Below, piece by piece: positions 1 to 5,703 of a DNA stretch of 8,841 nucleotides. The stretch spans positions 1 to 8,841 of the forward strand of contig JAAOXX010000055.1 in assembly GCA_018221025.1 (NCBI GenBank). Direction: 5' to 3'. A program made the position numbers and the translations under genes. Within the stretch, counting starts at the first letter, position 1. Each line of letters opens with the position of its first letter. Below the pieces are notes generated by a model. It was not told the origin of the DNA, searched no databases, and saw only the letters and a program-made list of their open reading frames with translations. This stretch comes from Candidatus Altarchaeota archaeon. Lineage in GTDB: Archaea > SpSt-1190.

Positions 1-780
1 GGGTATGCCCATCCCGCATGGCATGCCGCTAAAAAACGAAATTGTGATGGTGATGAAGATTCCGTAATTTTACTACTGGATGCGCTTCTTAATTTTTCGA
101 GAGAATTTTTGCCTTCTAACAGGGGTGGAACAACTATGGATGTACCACTCGTCATTACTACTATTTTGAATCTAGAAGAGGTCGATGATGAAGCATGGGA
201 TATGGATGTAGTCTCAGAGTATCCTCTTGAGTTTTATAGGGCGGCAGAGGAAAAAAAGTACCCATGGGATATACCTCTCGTAACGATGGGAAAACATGGA
301 AAGATGACTGATATTGGATATACTCATGAAACGACTGATATTGCGGCTGGCCCAATTATTACGGCTTATAGGTCCTTAGGTCCAATGCTTGATAAAGTAA
401 AAGCACAGCTTGAGCTTGCCGAAAAAATACGTGCCGTTGATGAAAATGATGTTGCCGAAAAAATCTTGTCCACACACTTCTTAAAGGACATTAAAGGGAA
501 TCTTAGGCAATTTAGCAATCAGGGATTTAGATGCGTCAAGTGTAATAACAAGTACCGGAGGTTTCCCCTCTTAGGAAAATGTGACAAGTGTGGAGGAAAA
601 ATAATTTTTACAGTTCATGAAGGCACCGTCAAGAAGTATTATGAGGCGAGTGTCACACTTGCCAAAAAATACAATGTATCTCGATATATACAAAGTCAGC
701 TGAGATTACTTGAGAAAAAAATGGATTTGGCATTTGGAATTAAAGAAAAGCAAGGAGAATTGGACCAATGGTTAAACTAA
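1..780 (+). CDS. polC: DNA polymerase D large subunit DP2, C-terminal part (5' partial)
   Basis: This is the last 259 residues of the catalytic subunit of archaeal replicative polymerase PolD. The reading frame is open from base 1, so the gene begins outside the window, and no internal start is needed. Visible residues 2-20 match the family block YAHPxWHAAKxRNCDGDED. Its N14, D16 and D18 correspond to the catalytic Asn/Asp/Asp of the two-barrel active site known from Pyrococcus. A four-cysteine zinc finger follows (CxxC-12-CxxC, residues 178-197), preceded by the family's GNLRxFSxQxFRC block. The last residues contain QGELDQWL (251-258), a canonical PCNA-interacting peptide (QxxLxxWL). The common intein site between N14 and C15 is unoccupied. 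DP1, its partner, lies nearby but on the opposite strand. The identification is secure; the missing upstream part is a window effect. Confidence 0.96.
   Translation, partial: GYAHPAWHAAKKRNCDGDEDSVILLLDALLNFSREFLPSNRGGTTMDVPLVITTILNLEEVDDEAWDMDVVSEYPLEFYRAAEEKKYPWDIPLVTMGKHGKMTDIGYTHETTDIAAGPIITAYRSLGPMLDKVKAQLELAEKIRAVDENDVAEKILSTHFLKDIKGNLRQFSNQGFRCVKCNNKYRRFPLLGKCDKCGGKIIFTVHEGTVKKYYEASVTLAKKYNVSRYIQSQLRLLEKKMDLAFGIKEKQGELDQWLN
752..757 (+). promoter_or_regulatory. Ribosome binding site for the UPF0201 gene, inside DP2
   Basis: AAGGAG lies ten bases before the ATG at 768, within the codons of the DP2 PIP box. It supports the overlapping start and suggests that the two genes are translated from one mRNA. 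Confidence 0.6.
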
Positions 781-1154
781 AAGTCTGGGCGGGTGTTGGG
801 GAGACAGAGGATGAAACAAAGGTCAATAGTGCACTCAAAAATCTGTTTGGTGAAGTTGAATTCAAATTAGTTGAGGGAAAACTCCAAGGCAAAATGGAAC
901 ACACTTGTTTGAATAATCTAAAGCACCTGGCCCGGGTTAAACAAATTCAGGCGAGTATATTTGGGCAATTATCACGAAATGATGTTGATGGAAAAACAAA
1001 GTTGTTTCTGAATAAACAGGCTGCATTCGCTGGTAAGTTTTCATTAGTTCAAAATTATGAAGATAGTCCACTAGGGGCCATTGTGGTGGAATTTAATTGG
1101 GATGCGAAGTTATTCAAGTGGCTTACTGGACTCGAGAGAAATCAATTGGACTAG
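768..1154 (+). CDS. UPF0201 family protein (COG1931), archaeal conserved
   Basis: A 128-residue protein of the archaea-specific UPF0201 family. The N-terminal part (VWAGVGETEDETKV, then ALKNLFGEVEF) fits the family's opening strand and helix. The family signatures LNKQAAFAGK (residues 81-90) and SPLGAI (100-105) are both present. There is no signal peptide or membrane segment, so it should be cytosolic. Known members have folds resembling RNA-binding or L5-like proteins, but no established function. The start overlaps the DP2 end by 13 bases with an AAGGAG site at proper distance, suggesting co-expression with the polymerase subunit. Its 3' end overlaps the end of DP1 on the other strand by 32 bases. 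Family membership is confident; a replication role is only suggested by position. Confidence 0.85.
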   Translation: MVKLKVWAGVGETEDETKVNSALKNLFGEVEFKLVEGKLQGKMEHTCLNNLKHLARVKQIQASIFGQLSRNDVDGKTKLFLNKQAAFAGKFSLVQNYEDSPLGAIVVEFNWDAKLFKWLTGLERNQLD

Positions 1155-2550
1155 ATGAGCCATCACTCAAATTCATTAATACAAACTTGCCTGGGGAGGG
1201 TGAGTGACCTAATTTTTCCTGGAAGTCTGTAGTATCTTGGAAAGTACCGCTTGAAATCAGTTTAATTCCCCTGTAAGAATGAATGCTCAACTTATGTACG
1301 TGACCGGTGTGAAATACGTGCGGAACCTTATCAATGACCATAAAATCTTGTTTATCTGGAAATATCTTGTTTCGACCAAATACGGGGGACAGGTGCCTTT
1401 TCTTTAAGAGATGTATCTGACCCAAGTACGGTTTTTTATATCCTTCATTTCTTATTGGCTCAATTGCGTCAATAATACTGTCTAAGCTTGTTCCGTGGTA
1501 CATCAAAACTGTGATTCCTTCAACCTCAATCCAAGTTGGATTCGAGTGCATTTCGAGATTTTTGATTTTCTTTAGTGGTTTTGATATTTCTTCAGGAAAA
1601 ACTGGTTGAGGTTCTGAATCCCTATTTGGGTCGTGGTTCCCACTAGCTGCAAAAATCTTTATGTCATTTCTTACTTGGCCAATGTATTTTGCAAAAGCCT
1701 CCATTTGGCCCTCAATCGTATCAATATCAAGCCCTTTGTCTTGATTCTTGTACATCCCAATTCCATCGACTAGGTCTCCTGCAATGAAGATGTATTTGAC
1801 TTCTTTGTGTTCTTTAATCCATGAAACAAAATTGTCCCACACACCTTCAAGGAATTTTTTAGAACCTATGTGGGTATCCGAAATAAATAGTGCATGAGAT
1901 CTTTGAGCCTTTGGCCATGTGACCATTGGCACATCAGGGAAAACCACCTGATTAGCAAAGAAGATGTTTCTACCCGCCTGACCCTTGATTCCAATTACTT
2001 CATCTGGAACAATTTCGCCTTTGCTCGGTAGATTTGAGGGAATAAATACATCTGTTGAACCAGACAGGTCCTCAACAGTTAAAATACGTCTACCATCATT
2101 CAGGTTCCTGATATCCCTAACCATTCCAATAATAGTAATGTCCCTCCTATCTTTCGCCCTTGAAAGTTGACCAATTGAAATTGTATTCTTCAGTTGGGGG
2201 CGCCTCCACAGTAGTTGAGAAAGGTATTTGTATCGTGATATAAAAAAATTCAGAAAACTCTGAGGGTTAACTGGGTCCCAGCTAATATATTCTTTAATAA
2301 CTCGGAAAGGTGCAACGGGCTCCGGCTTCTCAAATTTTGTTGGTTGAGTAATTGGTGATTTAAGGGATTTGAGAAAATCAGATGTAATTTCTTCAGGAAT
2401 TTGGTCCATATTAATTAGTTTATCGAGTAATTCCCCATCAGAAACAAGACTAGTAAGAGCATCCTGATAAATCATACGGACGCCTTTTCCAAAGATTTGT
2501 TGAACCTTATCTTTGTTTGAACCCTCTTGAACAAATGAAGTCAAATTCAT
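1123..2550 (-). CDS. polB: DNA polymerase D small subunit DP1 (3'-5' exonuclease)
   Basis: A 475-residue proofreading subunit of PolD. Residues 1-65 form a helical N-terminal region. An OB-fold lies around 135-205 (ITIIGMVRDI, then LTVEDLSGSTDVFI). A calcineurin-like, Mre11-type phosphoesterase domain runs from about 219 to the end. All metal-binding motifs are intact: SDTHIG (D225, H227), GDLVDG (D259), GNHD (N305, H306), YHG (H352) and HTGHVH (H417, H419). An active 3'-5' exonuclease is therefore predicted. The tail (SGTFQDTTDFQ, then GHSPSPGK) matches the conserved DP1 C-terminal block. The ATG shares one base with the cdc6 stop (TAATG), with a GGTGA site seven bases upstream, so the two are probably translationally coupled. 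The catalytic partner DP2 converges from the left on the other strand. Confidence 0.96.
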   Translation of the reverse strand: MNLTSFVQEGSNKDKVQQIFGKGVRMIYQDALTSLVSDGELLDKLINMDQIPEEITSDFLKSLKSPITQPTKFEKPEPVAPFRVIKEYISWDPVNPQSFLNFFISRYKYLSQLLWRRPQLKNTISIGQLSRAKDRRDITIIGMVRDIRNLNDGRRILTVEDLSGSTDVFIPSNLPSKGEIVPDEVIGIKGQAGRNIFFANQVVFPDVPMVTWPKAQRSHALFISDTHIGSKKFLEGVWDNFVSWIKEHKEVKYIFIAGDLVDGIGMYKNQDKGLDIDTIEGQMEAFAKYIGQVRNDIKIFAASGNHDPNRDSEPQPVFPEEISKPLKKIKNLEMHSNPTWIEVEGITVLMYHGTSLDSIIDAIEPIRNEGYKKPYLGQIHLLKKRHLSPVFGRNKIFPDKQDFMVIDKVPHVFHTGHVHKLSIHSYRGIKLISSGTFQDTTDFQEKLGHSPSPGKFVLMNLSDGSSSPIDFSRVQ

Positions 2551-3731
2551 TAAATTGTCACCAAGAGTTTTTCAATCTGTTCTTTAATATTATCTACGGT
2601 TATCAACTCAACAATTTTAGTCCTGCCGTATCGACCTCTGGAAATGACACTCGTTCTAACGACCCCCGAAGACTCAAATTCCCCAAGAATATCAAGAACT
2701 CGCCTCATTGTCAGTTCCTTTAGCCCGGATTTGACTGAAAGTTCAACATATTTTTCATAGATATCGCGGGTATATGATAGGGGTTTATCCAAGTCAAAAA
2801 TTGCTTGTAGAACAAGTTTTTGATGGTCTGGAAGGGTTGTAACAAAAGAAATAATTTTGTCAGAATAGAGTTTACCAATTGCTTTTTGAACGTGTTTTTT
2901 CAATACCTTCATTGAAGTCTCCCTTTCAGCAAGCTCTGCAGAAATTCTCAGTAGCTCAAGTGCCCGTCTAGCATCCCCGTGTTCTTTTGCAGCAGATGCA
3001 GCACATAACATGATTACGGAGTCTCCGAGAACACCAGGAGTAAATGCACTATCCCTCTCTTTAAGGATTTCATAAATCTGGTCTGCGTCATATGGGGAAA
3101 ATATCAATTCTTCTTCAGACAAACTAGACTTAGTTCGAGCATCAAGGGTGTTGATAATGTTGAAGTCGTTAGTAATTCCAATAATTGAAACTTTTGAATT
3201 TTTCAACTCAGAGTTAATTCTTGAGAGTGTGTACAGAGCTTCAGGACTCTTATTAACTAATACATCAATTTCGTCGAGAGCCATCAAATAAATAGATGGA
3301 TTACTCTCAAGTAGATGAATTAGTTTTTCGAAAACGGTGTGTGTGGGGATTCCCGTATCTGGAATAAATTCCCCGAGCATCCTACAAAGATGAGCATATA
3401 ATCGGTATTCAGTGTCTGCAACTTTTTTTAGGCCGGCATTAACATAGATAAATCGAACTGGAATATTTTTGTCCTTGGCCATTTTTTGAAGCTGAGAACC
3501 AACAAAAAGAGTAACTGCGGTTTTACCGGTACCTGGTTTTCCGTAGACGAATACATTTGAAGGTTTTTCAAGGCGAAGTGAGGGGGCAAGAATCTGAGCT
3601 AATTGTTTTACTAGGTCATCACGGTATGGTAGTTCTTTAGGAACATATGATGACTGTAGAAAATCTTTGCGGACAAATATCGAACTCCCTGATGCATAAA
3701 ACCCGAATATTTTTTCCAGTTCACCGTTCAA
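2550..3731 (-). CDS. cdc6: Orc1/Cdc6 replication initiator, AAA+ ATPase
   Basis: A 393-residue archaeal origin-binding initiator and probable MCM loader. The N-terminus (residues 18-40) has the usual FVRKDFL and YVPKELPYRDD blocks. The AAA+ domain shows Walker A GKPGTGKT (64-71), Walker B LMALDEID (149-156), sensor 1 ITND (186-189), the LDARTKSSL block (196-204) and sensor 2 GDARRAL (252-258). A winged-helix DNA-binding domain occupies about 295-380, including TMRRVLDILGEF and a wing near 364-372. Length is normal for the family and no key residue is missing. The start is a TTG, chosen because no ATG or GTG fits the N-terminal block and GGTGAT lies three bases before it. It is transcribed away from the presumed origin and leads into DP1. 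Binding to the ORB-like boxes upstream would also let it control its own promoter, which is inference. Confidence 0.95.
   Translation of the reverse strand: MNGELEKIFGFYASGSSIFVRKDFLQSSYVPKELPYRDDLVKQLAQILAPSLRLEKPSNVFVYGKPGTGKTAVTLFVGSQLQKMAKDKNIPVRFIYVNAGLKKVADTEYRLYAHLCRMLGEFIPDTGIPTHTVFEKLIHLLESNPSIYLMALDEIDVLVNKSPEALYTLSRINSELKNSKVSIIGITNDFNIINTLDARTKSSLSEEELIFSPYDADQIYEILKERDSAFTPGVLGDSVIMLCAASAAKEHGDARRALELLRISAELAERETSMKVLKKHVQKAIGKLYSDKIISFVTTLPDHQKLVLQAIFDLDKPLSYTRDIYEKYVELSVKSGLKELTMRRVLDILGEFESSGVVRTSVISRGRYGRTKIVELITVDNIKEQIEKLLVTI
2558..2562 (-). promoter_or_regulatory. Ribosome binding site for DP1
   Basis: GGTGA on the minus strand lies seven bases before the DP1 ATG, inside the last codons of cdc6. 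It fixes the DP1 start at 2550 and supports coupling through the TAATG junction. Confidence 0.6.
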
Positions 3732-3734
3732 TAT

Positions 3735-3740
3735 ATCACC
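3735..3740 (-). promoter_or_regulatory. Ribosome binding site for cdc6 (supports the TTG start)
   Basis: GGTGAT on the minus strand ends three bases before the TTG codon at 3731. It matches the archaeal 16S tail but sits close to the start, which together with TTG may keep initiator levels low. Confidence 0.5.
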
Positions 3741-3763
3741 TATTACCTTATACTCTAAAAAAG

Positions 3764-3772
3764 TTTATATTT
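3764..3772 (-). promoter_or_regulatory. TATA-like box of the cdc6-DP1 operon
   Basis: AAATATAAA on the minus strand is centred about 37 bases before the TTG start. Transcription would begin near 3743, giving a short leader that still holds the GGTGAT site. The nearest ORB-like box begins about 22 bases upstream, so initiator binding could repress this promoter. Confidence 0.5.
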
Positions 3773-3775
3773 GTT

Positions 3776-3788
3776 TGTAGTTCCTACA
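3776..3788. repeat. Inverted repeat next to the cdc6 TATA box
   Basis: TGTAG-TTC-CTACA is a perfect five-base inverted repeat with a three-base centre, directly upstream of the TATA-like box. It could be an operator half-site pair, but it is short enough to be chance. Confidence 0.3.
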
Positions 3789-3793
3789 GCATG

Positions 3794-3808
3794 ACTTCTT
3801 GTGGAGGA
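3794..3808 (-). repeat. ORB-like box 1
   Basis: Read on the minus strand this is TCCTCCACAAGAAGT, matching 8 of the 12 fixed positions of GTCTCCA-N3-GAAAC. It lies 22 bp from box 2 and is the box nearest to the cdc6 promoter. Confidence 0.5.
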
Positions 3809-3815
3809 TACCTTC

Positions 3816-3830
3816 GTTTCCAGTGGAGAC
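3816..3830 (-). repeat. ORB-like box 2 (best match on the cdc6 side)
   Basis: Read on the minus strand this is GTCTCCACTGGAAAC, continuing into GAAGG. It is close to the known mini-ORB core and identical at all fixed positions to the inverted box at 3954-3968. Confidence 0.7.
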
Positions 3831-3838
3831 ACACCTGG

Positions 3839-3853
3839 ATTTCTTGTGGACCT
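3839..3853 (-). repeat. ORB-like box 3
   Basis: Read on the minus strand this is AGGTCCACAAGAAAT, matching 8 of 12 fixed positions. It shares TCCACAAGAA with box 1 and lies 23 bp from box 2, in the same orientation. Confidence 0.5.
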
Positions 3854-3881
3854 TTAGGTTGGTTGAGTCAAAAACTTTAGT

Positions 3882-3897
3882 TTTTCTATATTGAAAA
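3882..3897. repeat. Imperfect operator-like palindrome, copy 1
   Basis: TTTTCTATATTGAAAA differs by one base from the perfect palindrome at 3982-3997. It lies inside the AT-rich stretch. Confidence 0.5.
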
Positions 3898-3912
3898 GTA
3901 TATAGTTATACT
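3897..3912. repeat. Inverted repeat in the AT-rich stretch
   Basis: AGTATA-TAGT-TATACT has perfect six-base arms around four bases. It could form a small hairpin when the strands separate. In DNA this AT-rich it could also be chance. Confidence 0.35.
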
Positions 3913-3913
3913 A

Positions 3914-3929
3914 TTACTATATTGAAATA
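3914..3929. repeat. Imperfect operator-like palindrome, copy 2
   Basis: TTACTATATTGAAATA shares the CTATATTGAAA core with copy 1 and lies 32 bp from it, about three helical turns. It is the weakest of the three copies. Confidence 0.35.
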
Positions 3930-3953
3930 ACTCATAATTATAATAATACAAGG

Positions 3954-3977
3954 GTCTCCATGAGAAACTAGGGGGTG
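3954..3977 (+). repeat. ORB-like box 4 with G-run
   Basis: GTCTCCATGAGAAAC (3954-3968) is followed by TA, five G and TG. A G-run after the core is a hallmark of full-length ORB elements. It faces opposite to boxes 1-3, with its G-run pointing away from the AT-rich stretch. Confidence 0.65.
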
Positions 3978-3981
3978 TGTT

Positions 3982-3997
3982 TTTTCAATATTGAAAA
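3982..3997. promoter_or_regulatory. Perfect 16-bp palindrome, probable operator
   Basis: TTTTCAATATTGAAAA reads the same on both strands. It sits directly upstream of the TATA-like box (3999-4007) of the winged-helix gene, at the usual BRE position, so a dimer bound there would block or assist TFB/TBP. The adjacent gene encodes a winged-helix protein, making autoregulation the simplest reading. Confidence 0.55.
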
Positions 3998-3998
3998 C

Positions 3999-4007
3999 TT
4001 TATTAAA
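3999..4007 (+). promoter_or_regulatory. TATA-like box of the winged-helix gene
   Basis: TTTATTAAA is centred 25 bases before the ATG at 4028. This places the transcription start at or next to the start codon. No ribosome binding site precedes the ATG, so the message is probably leaderless. Confidence 0.6.
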
Positions 4008-4027
4008 CTCCTTTACAATACCAACTT

Positions 4028-4543
4028 ATGAAATTTGGAATTATTCCGAAGGGTCCTACTGACCAATTAACCGAACGGGCCAATAAACTCAATCCAGATA
4101 TACTGGTTATGGTGGTTGACAACACTACTTACAATGATCCTGATTTATTCGCAGTATTTGTTTTCAAACCTTATCGAGCAAAGGCTGATAAATTTAATGC
4201 TATGAGAGAAAAAGAAAAAACCAAACCATTTGCAATTGTTGATGTACCACTTAGTAAACCCAAGTATGAAGTCAGGAATTCTGTCAGGGCCCGTATTGTT
4301 GAAATTCTCAAAGATGAACCAGCTTATGGATACCAGATATACAAAAAATACAAGGCAACATACGGCAACATCTCAATCCGACTTATTTACTATCATCTCA
4401 CACGTGGAAAAAAGGATGGGTTGTTTGAAATTGCTGAGATAAAAGAATCTGAAGGAGATTTTTCATGGGGTATGTCAACCCGCCATAAATACTATAGGCT
4501 TACTGCGTCTTTTCTTGAAAACTCCCGAAAACCAACGAATTAA
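4028..4543 (+). CDS. Winged-helix DNA-binding protein of unknown function beside the origin
   Basis: A 171-residue soluble protein. Residues 82-160 look like a PadR-type winged helix: SVRARIVEIL, a PAYGYQIYKKY turn, then SIRLIYYHLTRGKKDGLFE as recognition helix and wing. A SWG segment and TRHKYYRLT close the domain. Residues 1-50 (FGIIPKGP, then DILVMVVDN and LFAVFVFKPY) form a separate alpha/beta part that I do not recognise; it could bind a ligand or a partner. A basic linker (50-66) joins them. The ATG is preceded by a TATA-like box at leaderless distance and a perfect palindrome. It is divergent from cdc6 across the presumed origin. I infer a DNA-binding regulator, likely of its own gene and possibly of initiation. 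No specific function can be assigned. Confidence 0.8.
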   Translation: MKFGIIPKGPTDQLTERANKLNPDILVMVVDNTTYNDPDLFAVFVFKPYRAKADKFNAMREKEKTKPFAIVDVPLSKPKYEVRNSVRARIVEILKDEPAYGYQIYKKYKATYGNISIRLIYYHLTRGKKDGLFEIAEIKESEGDFSWGMSTRHKYYRLTASFLENSRKPTN

Positions 4544-4573
4544 GGGTTTATTTGATTTTTAATGGGTTTATTT
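4544..4573 (+). repeat. Short direct repeat after the winged-helix gene
   Basis: GGGTTTATTT occurs at 4544-4553 and again at 4564-4573, exactly 20 bp apart, starting right after the stop codon. Its meaning is unknown; it may simply be part of the termination region. Confidence 0.35.
4551..4560 (+). terminator. T-rich terminator region of the winged-helix gene
   Basis: TTTGATTTTT follows the stop codon closely, and further T-rich runs continue to about 4585. Archaeal termination relies mainly on such U-tracts. No strong GC hairpin is visible. Confidence 0.35.
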
Positions 4574-4716
4574 ACTAATGTTTAGTTCTAATAAACTCTA
4601 AAACAACGCCCGAGTCCATTATGTTAATTAATTTAACTAAAACCTTTCAAATAATCACTAAAATTAGTTTTAAACACTCTGGTGTAGTTGTTTATCTAAC
4701 CAATCAACCAACCACA

Positions 4717-4745
4717 TTTAAACTAAAATCCAAAAAGTATTAAAA
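4717..4745 (+). promoter_or_regulatory. Promoter region of the L3-L4 operon
   Basis: Two TATA-like candidates lie in the gap before L3: TTTAAACT (4717-4724) and GTATTAAAA (4737-4745). The second would start transcription near 4770, leaving a leader of about 28 bases that holds the GGTGA site. The rest of the 4544-4797 gap holds only short AT-rich inverted repeats; I see no gene, tRNA or convincing structured RNA. Confidence 0.35.
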
Positions 4746-4787
4746 CACGTGAGAGGATTCTAAGCCAGCGTCAAGCTAATACTCAAA

Positions 4788-4792
4788 GGTGA
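4788..4792 (+). promoter_or_regulatory. Ribosome binding site deciding the L3 start
   Basis: GGTGA lies five bases before the ATG at 4798. An in-frame GTG at 4789 is part of this site, so it is not the start. Confidence 0.7.
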
Positions 4793-4797
4793 AACTA

Positions 4798-5703
4798 ATG
4801 GCTCAACATGGAAAACCAAGAAGAGGCTCCCTTCAATTTAGTCCTCGAAAGAGGGCCAAGACTCCACTTCCTCGTGTAAGGAGTTGGCCTGAAGGTGATG
4901 GTATTCTTGGGTTTATAGGATACAAAGTTGGAATGGCTTCTGCAAAAGTCAAAACAACCAATCCTCAATCACCCTTTACTGGAAAAGAAATTGTGAAATC
5001 TGTTACAGTACTTGAAGTTCCACCAATGTTGCTTCGCGCAGTTCGCCTATACAAAAAGACCGCGTATGGGTCAAAGGTTTTAACTGAATTTTCAAATTTT
5101 AAAGATGTAGACATCTCAAAGGCAGATTTTGCAAGGTTGATTTTTGAGACTCAACCATCAAAAGCAGGTTTTCCTAGAAAGAATCCAGAGGTGGCTGAAA
5201 TTGCCCACGGTGGAACTCTTGAAGAAACCTTGACTTTTGCAAAAGAGAACATGGATAAAGAACTGAAGTTTTCCGATGTATTTTCTGAACACGAGTTTAT
5301 GGATGTTACGGGTGTAACAAAAGGTAAGGGTTTCCAAGGGCCTGTTAGGCGATTTGGAGTTCACTTACTCCCCTACAAAACTGAAAAAAGCCGAAGGAAA
5401 CCTGGGTCGCTTGGTCCATGGACTCCTGAAAAAACCCCCTGGCAGGTAGCAATGGCCGGTCAAACTGGTTATCATACTCGAACAGAATACAACAAACAAG
5501 TTCTCAAAATTGGAACTGAAGATATTAACCCAAAAAGTGGTTGGAAACGCTATGGGCTCGTCAAATCCGATTATGTATTGGTGGTGGGCTCTGTTCAAGG
5601 TCCCGCTAAACGAACCATTCGAATGAAAAAGGCGACAAGACCTGGAAAGAACTTCGCAGTCGATTTTCAAGGTATTGTGATGGATGGAGGGATTAAGAAA
5701 TGA
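4798..5703 (+). CDS. rpl3: 50S ribosomal protein L3 (uL3)
   Basis: A 301-residue large-subunit protein that contacts the peptidyl transferase region of 23S rRNA. The archaeal/eukaryotic-type N-terminus HGKPRRGSLQFSPRKRA is followed by ILGFIGYKVGM. The central DVTGVTKGKGFQGPVRRFGV block and the loop PGSLGPW, then GQTGYHTRTEYNKQVLKIG, are diagnostic. It is slightly shorter than many archaeal L3 proteins (about 330 residues). The ATG start follows a GGTGA site and gives the expected N-terminus. It heads a two-gene operon, its stop overlapping the L4 start by four bases (ATGA). The SPOUT-type methyltransferase gene often found before L3 in archaea is not present immediately upstream. Confidence 0.97.
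   Translation: MAQHGKPRRGSLQFSPRKRAKTPLPRVRSWPEGDGILGFIGYKVGMASAKVKTTNPQSPFTGKEIVKSVTVLEVPPMLLRAVRLYKKTAYGSKVLTEFSNFKDVDISKADFARLIFETQPSKAGFPRKNPEVAEIAHGGTLEETLTFAKENMDKELKFSDVFSEHEFMDVTGVTKGKGFQGPVRRFGVHLLPYKTEKSRRKPGSLGPWTPEKTPWQVAMAGQTGYHTRTEYNKQVLKIGTEDINPKSGWKRYGLVKSDYVLVVGSVQGPAKRTIRMKKATRPGKNFAVDFQGIVMDGGIKK
5686..5690 (+). promoter_or_regulatory. Ribosome binding site for L4, inside the end of L3
   Basis: GGAGG lies nine bases before the L4 ATG at 5700, inside the last L3 codons. It supports coupled translation through the ATGA overlap. Confidence 0.6.

Larger units (their letters stand above)
3871..3950. other. AT-rich stretch, probable duplex unwinding element
   Basis: Only 12 of 80 bases are G or C (15%), well below the genes around it. 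It lies between the inverted ORB-like boxes, where origin melting would occur. It contains two imperfect copies of the TTTTC-N6-GAAAA palindrome and a small inverted repeat. Confidence 0.6.
3794..3977. other. Probable replication origin (oriC) beside cdc6
   Basis: The region upstream of cdc6 has the layout of an archaeal origin. Three ORB-like boxes lie on the cdc6 side (3794-3853), all reading on the minus strand. An AT-rich stretch follows (3871-3950). One ORB-like box on the plus strand (3954-3968) ends in a G-run (3971-3975). The best pair, 3816-3830 and 3954-3968, shares GTCTCCA-N3-GAAAC in inverted orientation. The minus-strand copy continues into CGAAGG, resembling the euryarchaeal ORB core TCCAGTGGAAAC. 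The inverted boxes flanking a low-melting region next to the initiator gene are what is seen. Origin function is inferred. Confidence 0.75.

Noticed and set aside
109..780. A free-standing 223-residue gene starting at 109
   Set aside because: The frame is open to base 1 and codes for the conserved DP2 active-site block, so 109 is an internal Leu codon.
3794..3853. The phased boxes as a CRISPR array
   Set aside because: The repeats are only about 10-15 bp, imperfect, three in number and without proper spacers.
3647..3880. A 77-residue plus-strand frame across the cdc6 start and the ORB-like boxes
   Set aside because: It overlaps the secure cdc6 N-terminus, shows no domain or ribosome binding site, and its composition looks like a shadow frame.
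3882..3997. The palindromes as ends of a small mobile element
   Set aside because: No transposase, no target duplication and no long terminal repeats are present; operator-type sites fit better.
4789..4797. L3 starting at GTG 4789
   Set aside because: This GTG is part of the GGTGA ribosome binding site; the ATG at 4798 gives the family N-terminus.
4544..4797. A tRNA or structured RNA in the gap before L3
   Set aside because: No cloverleaf, T-loop sequence or GC-rich stem was found; only short AT-rich inverted repeats are present.
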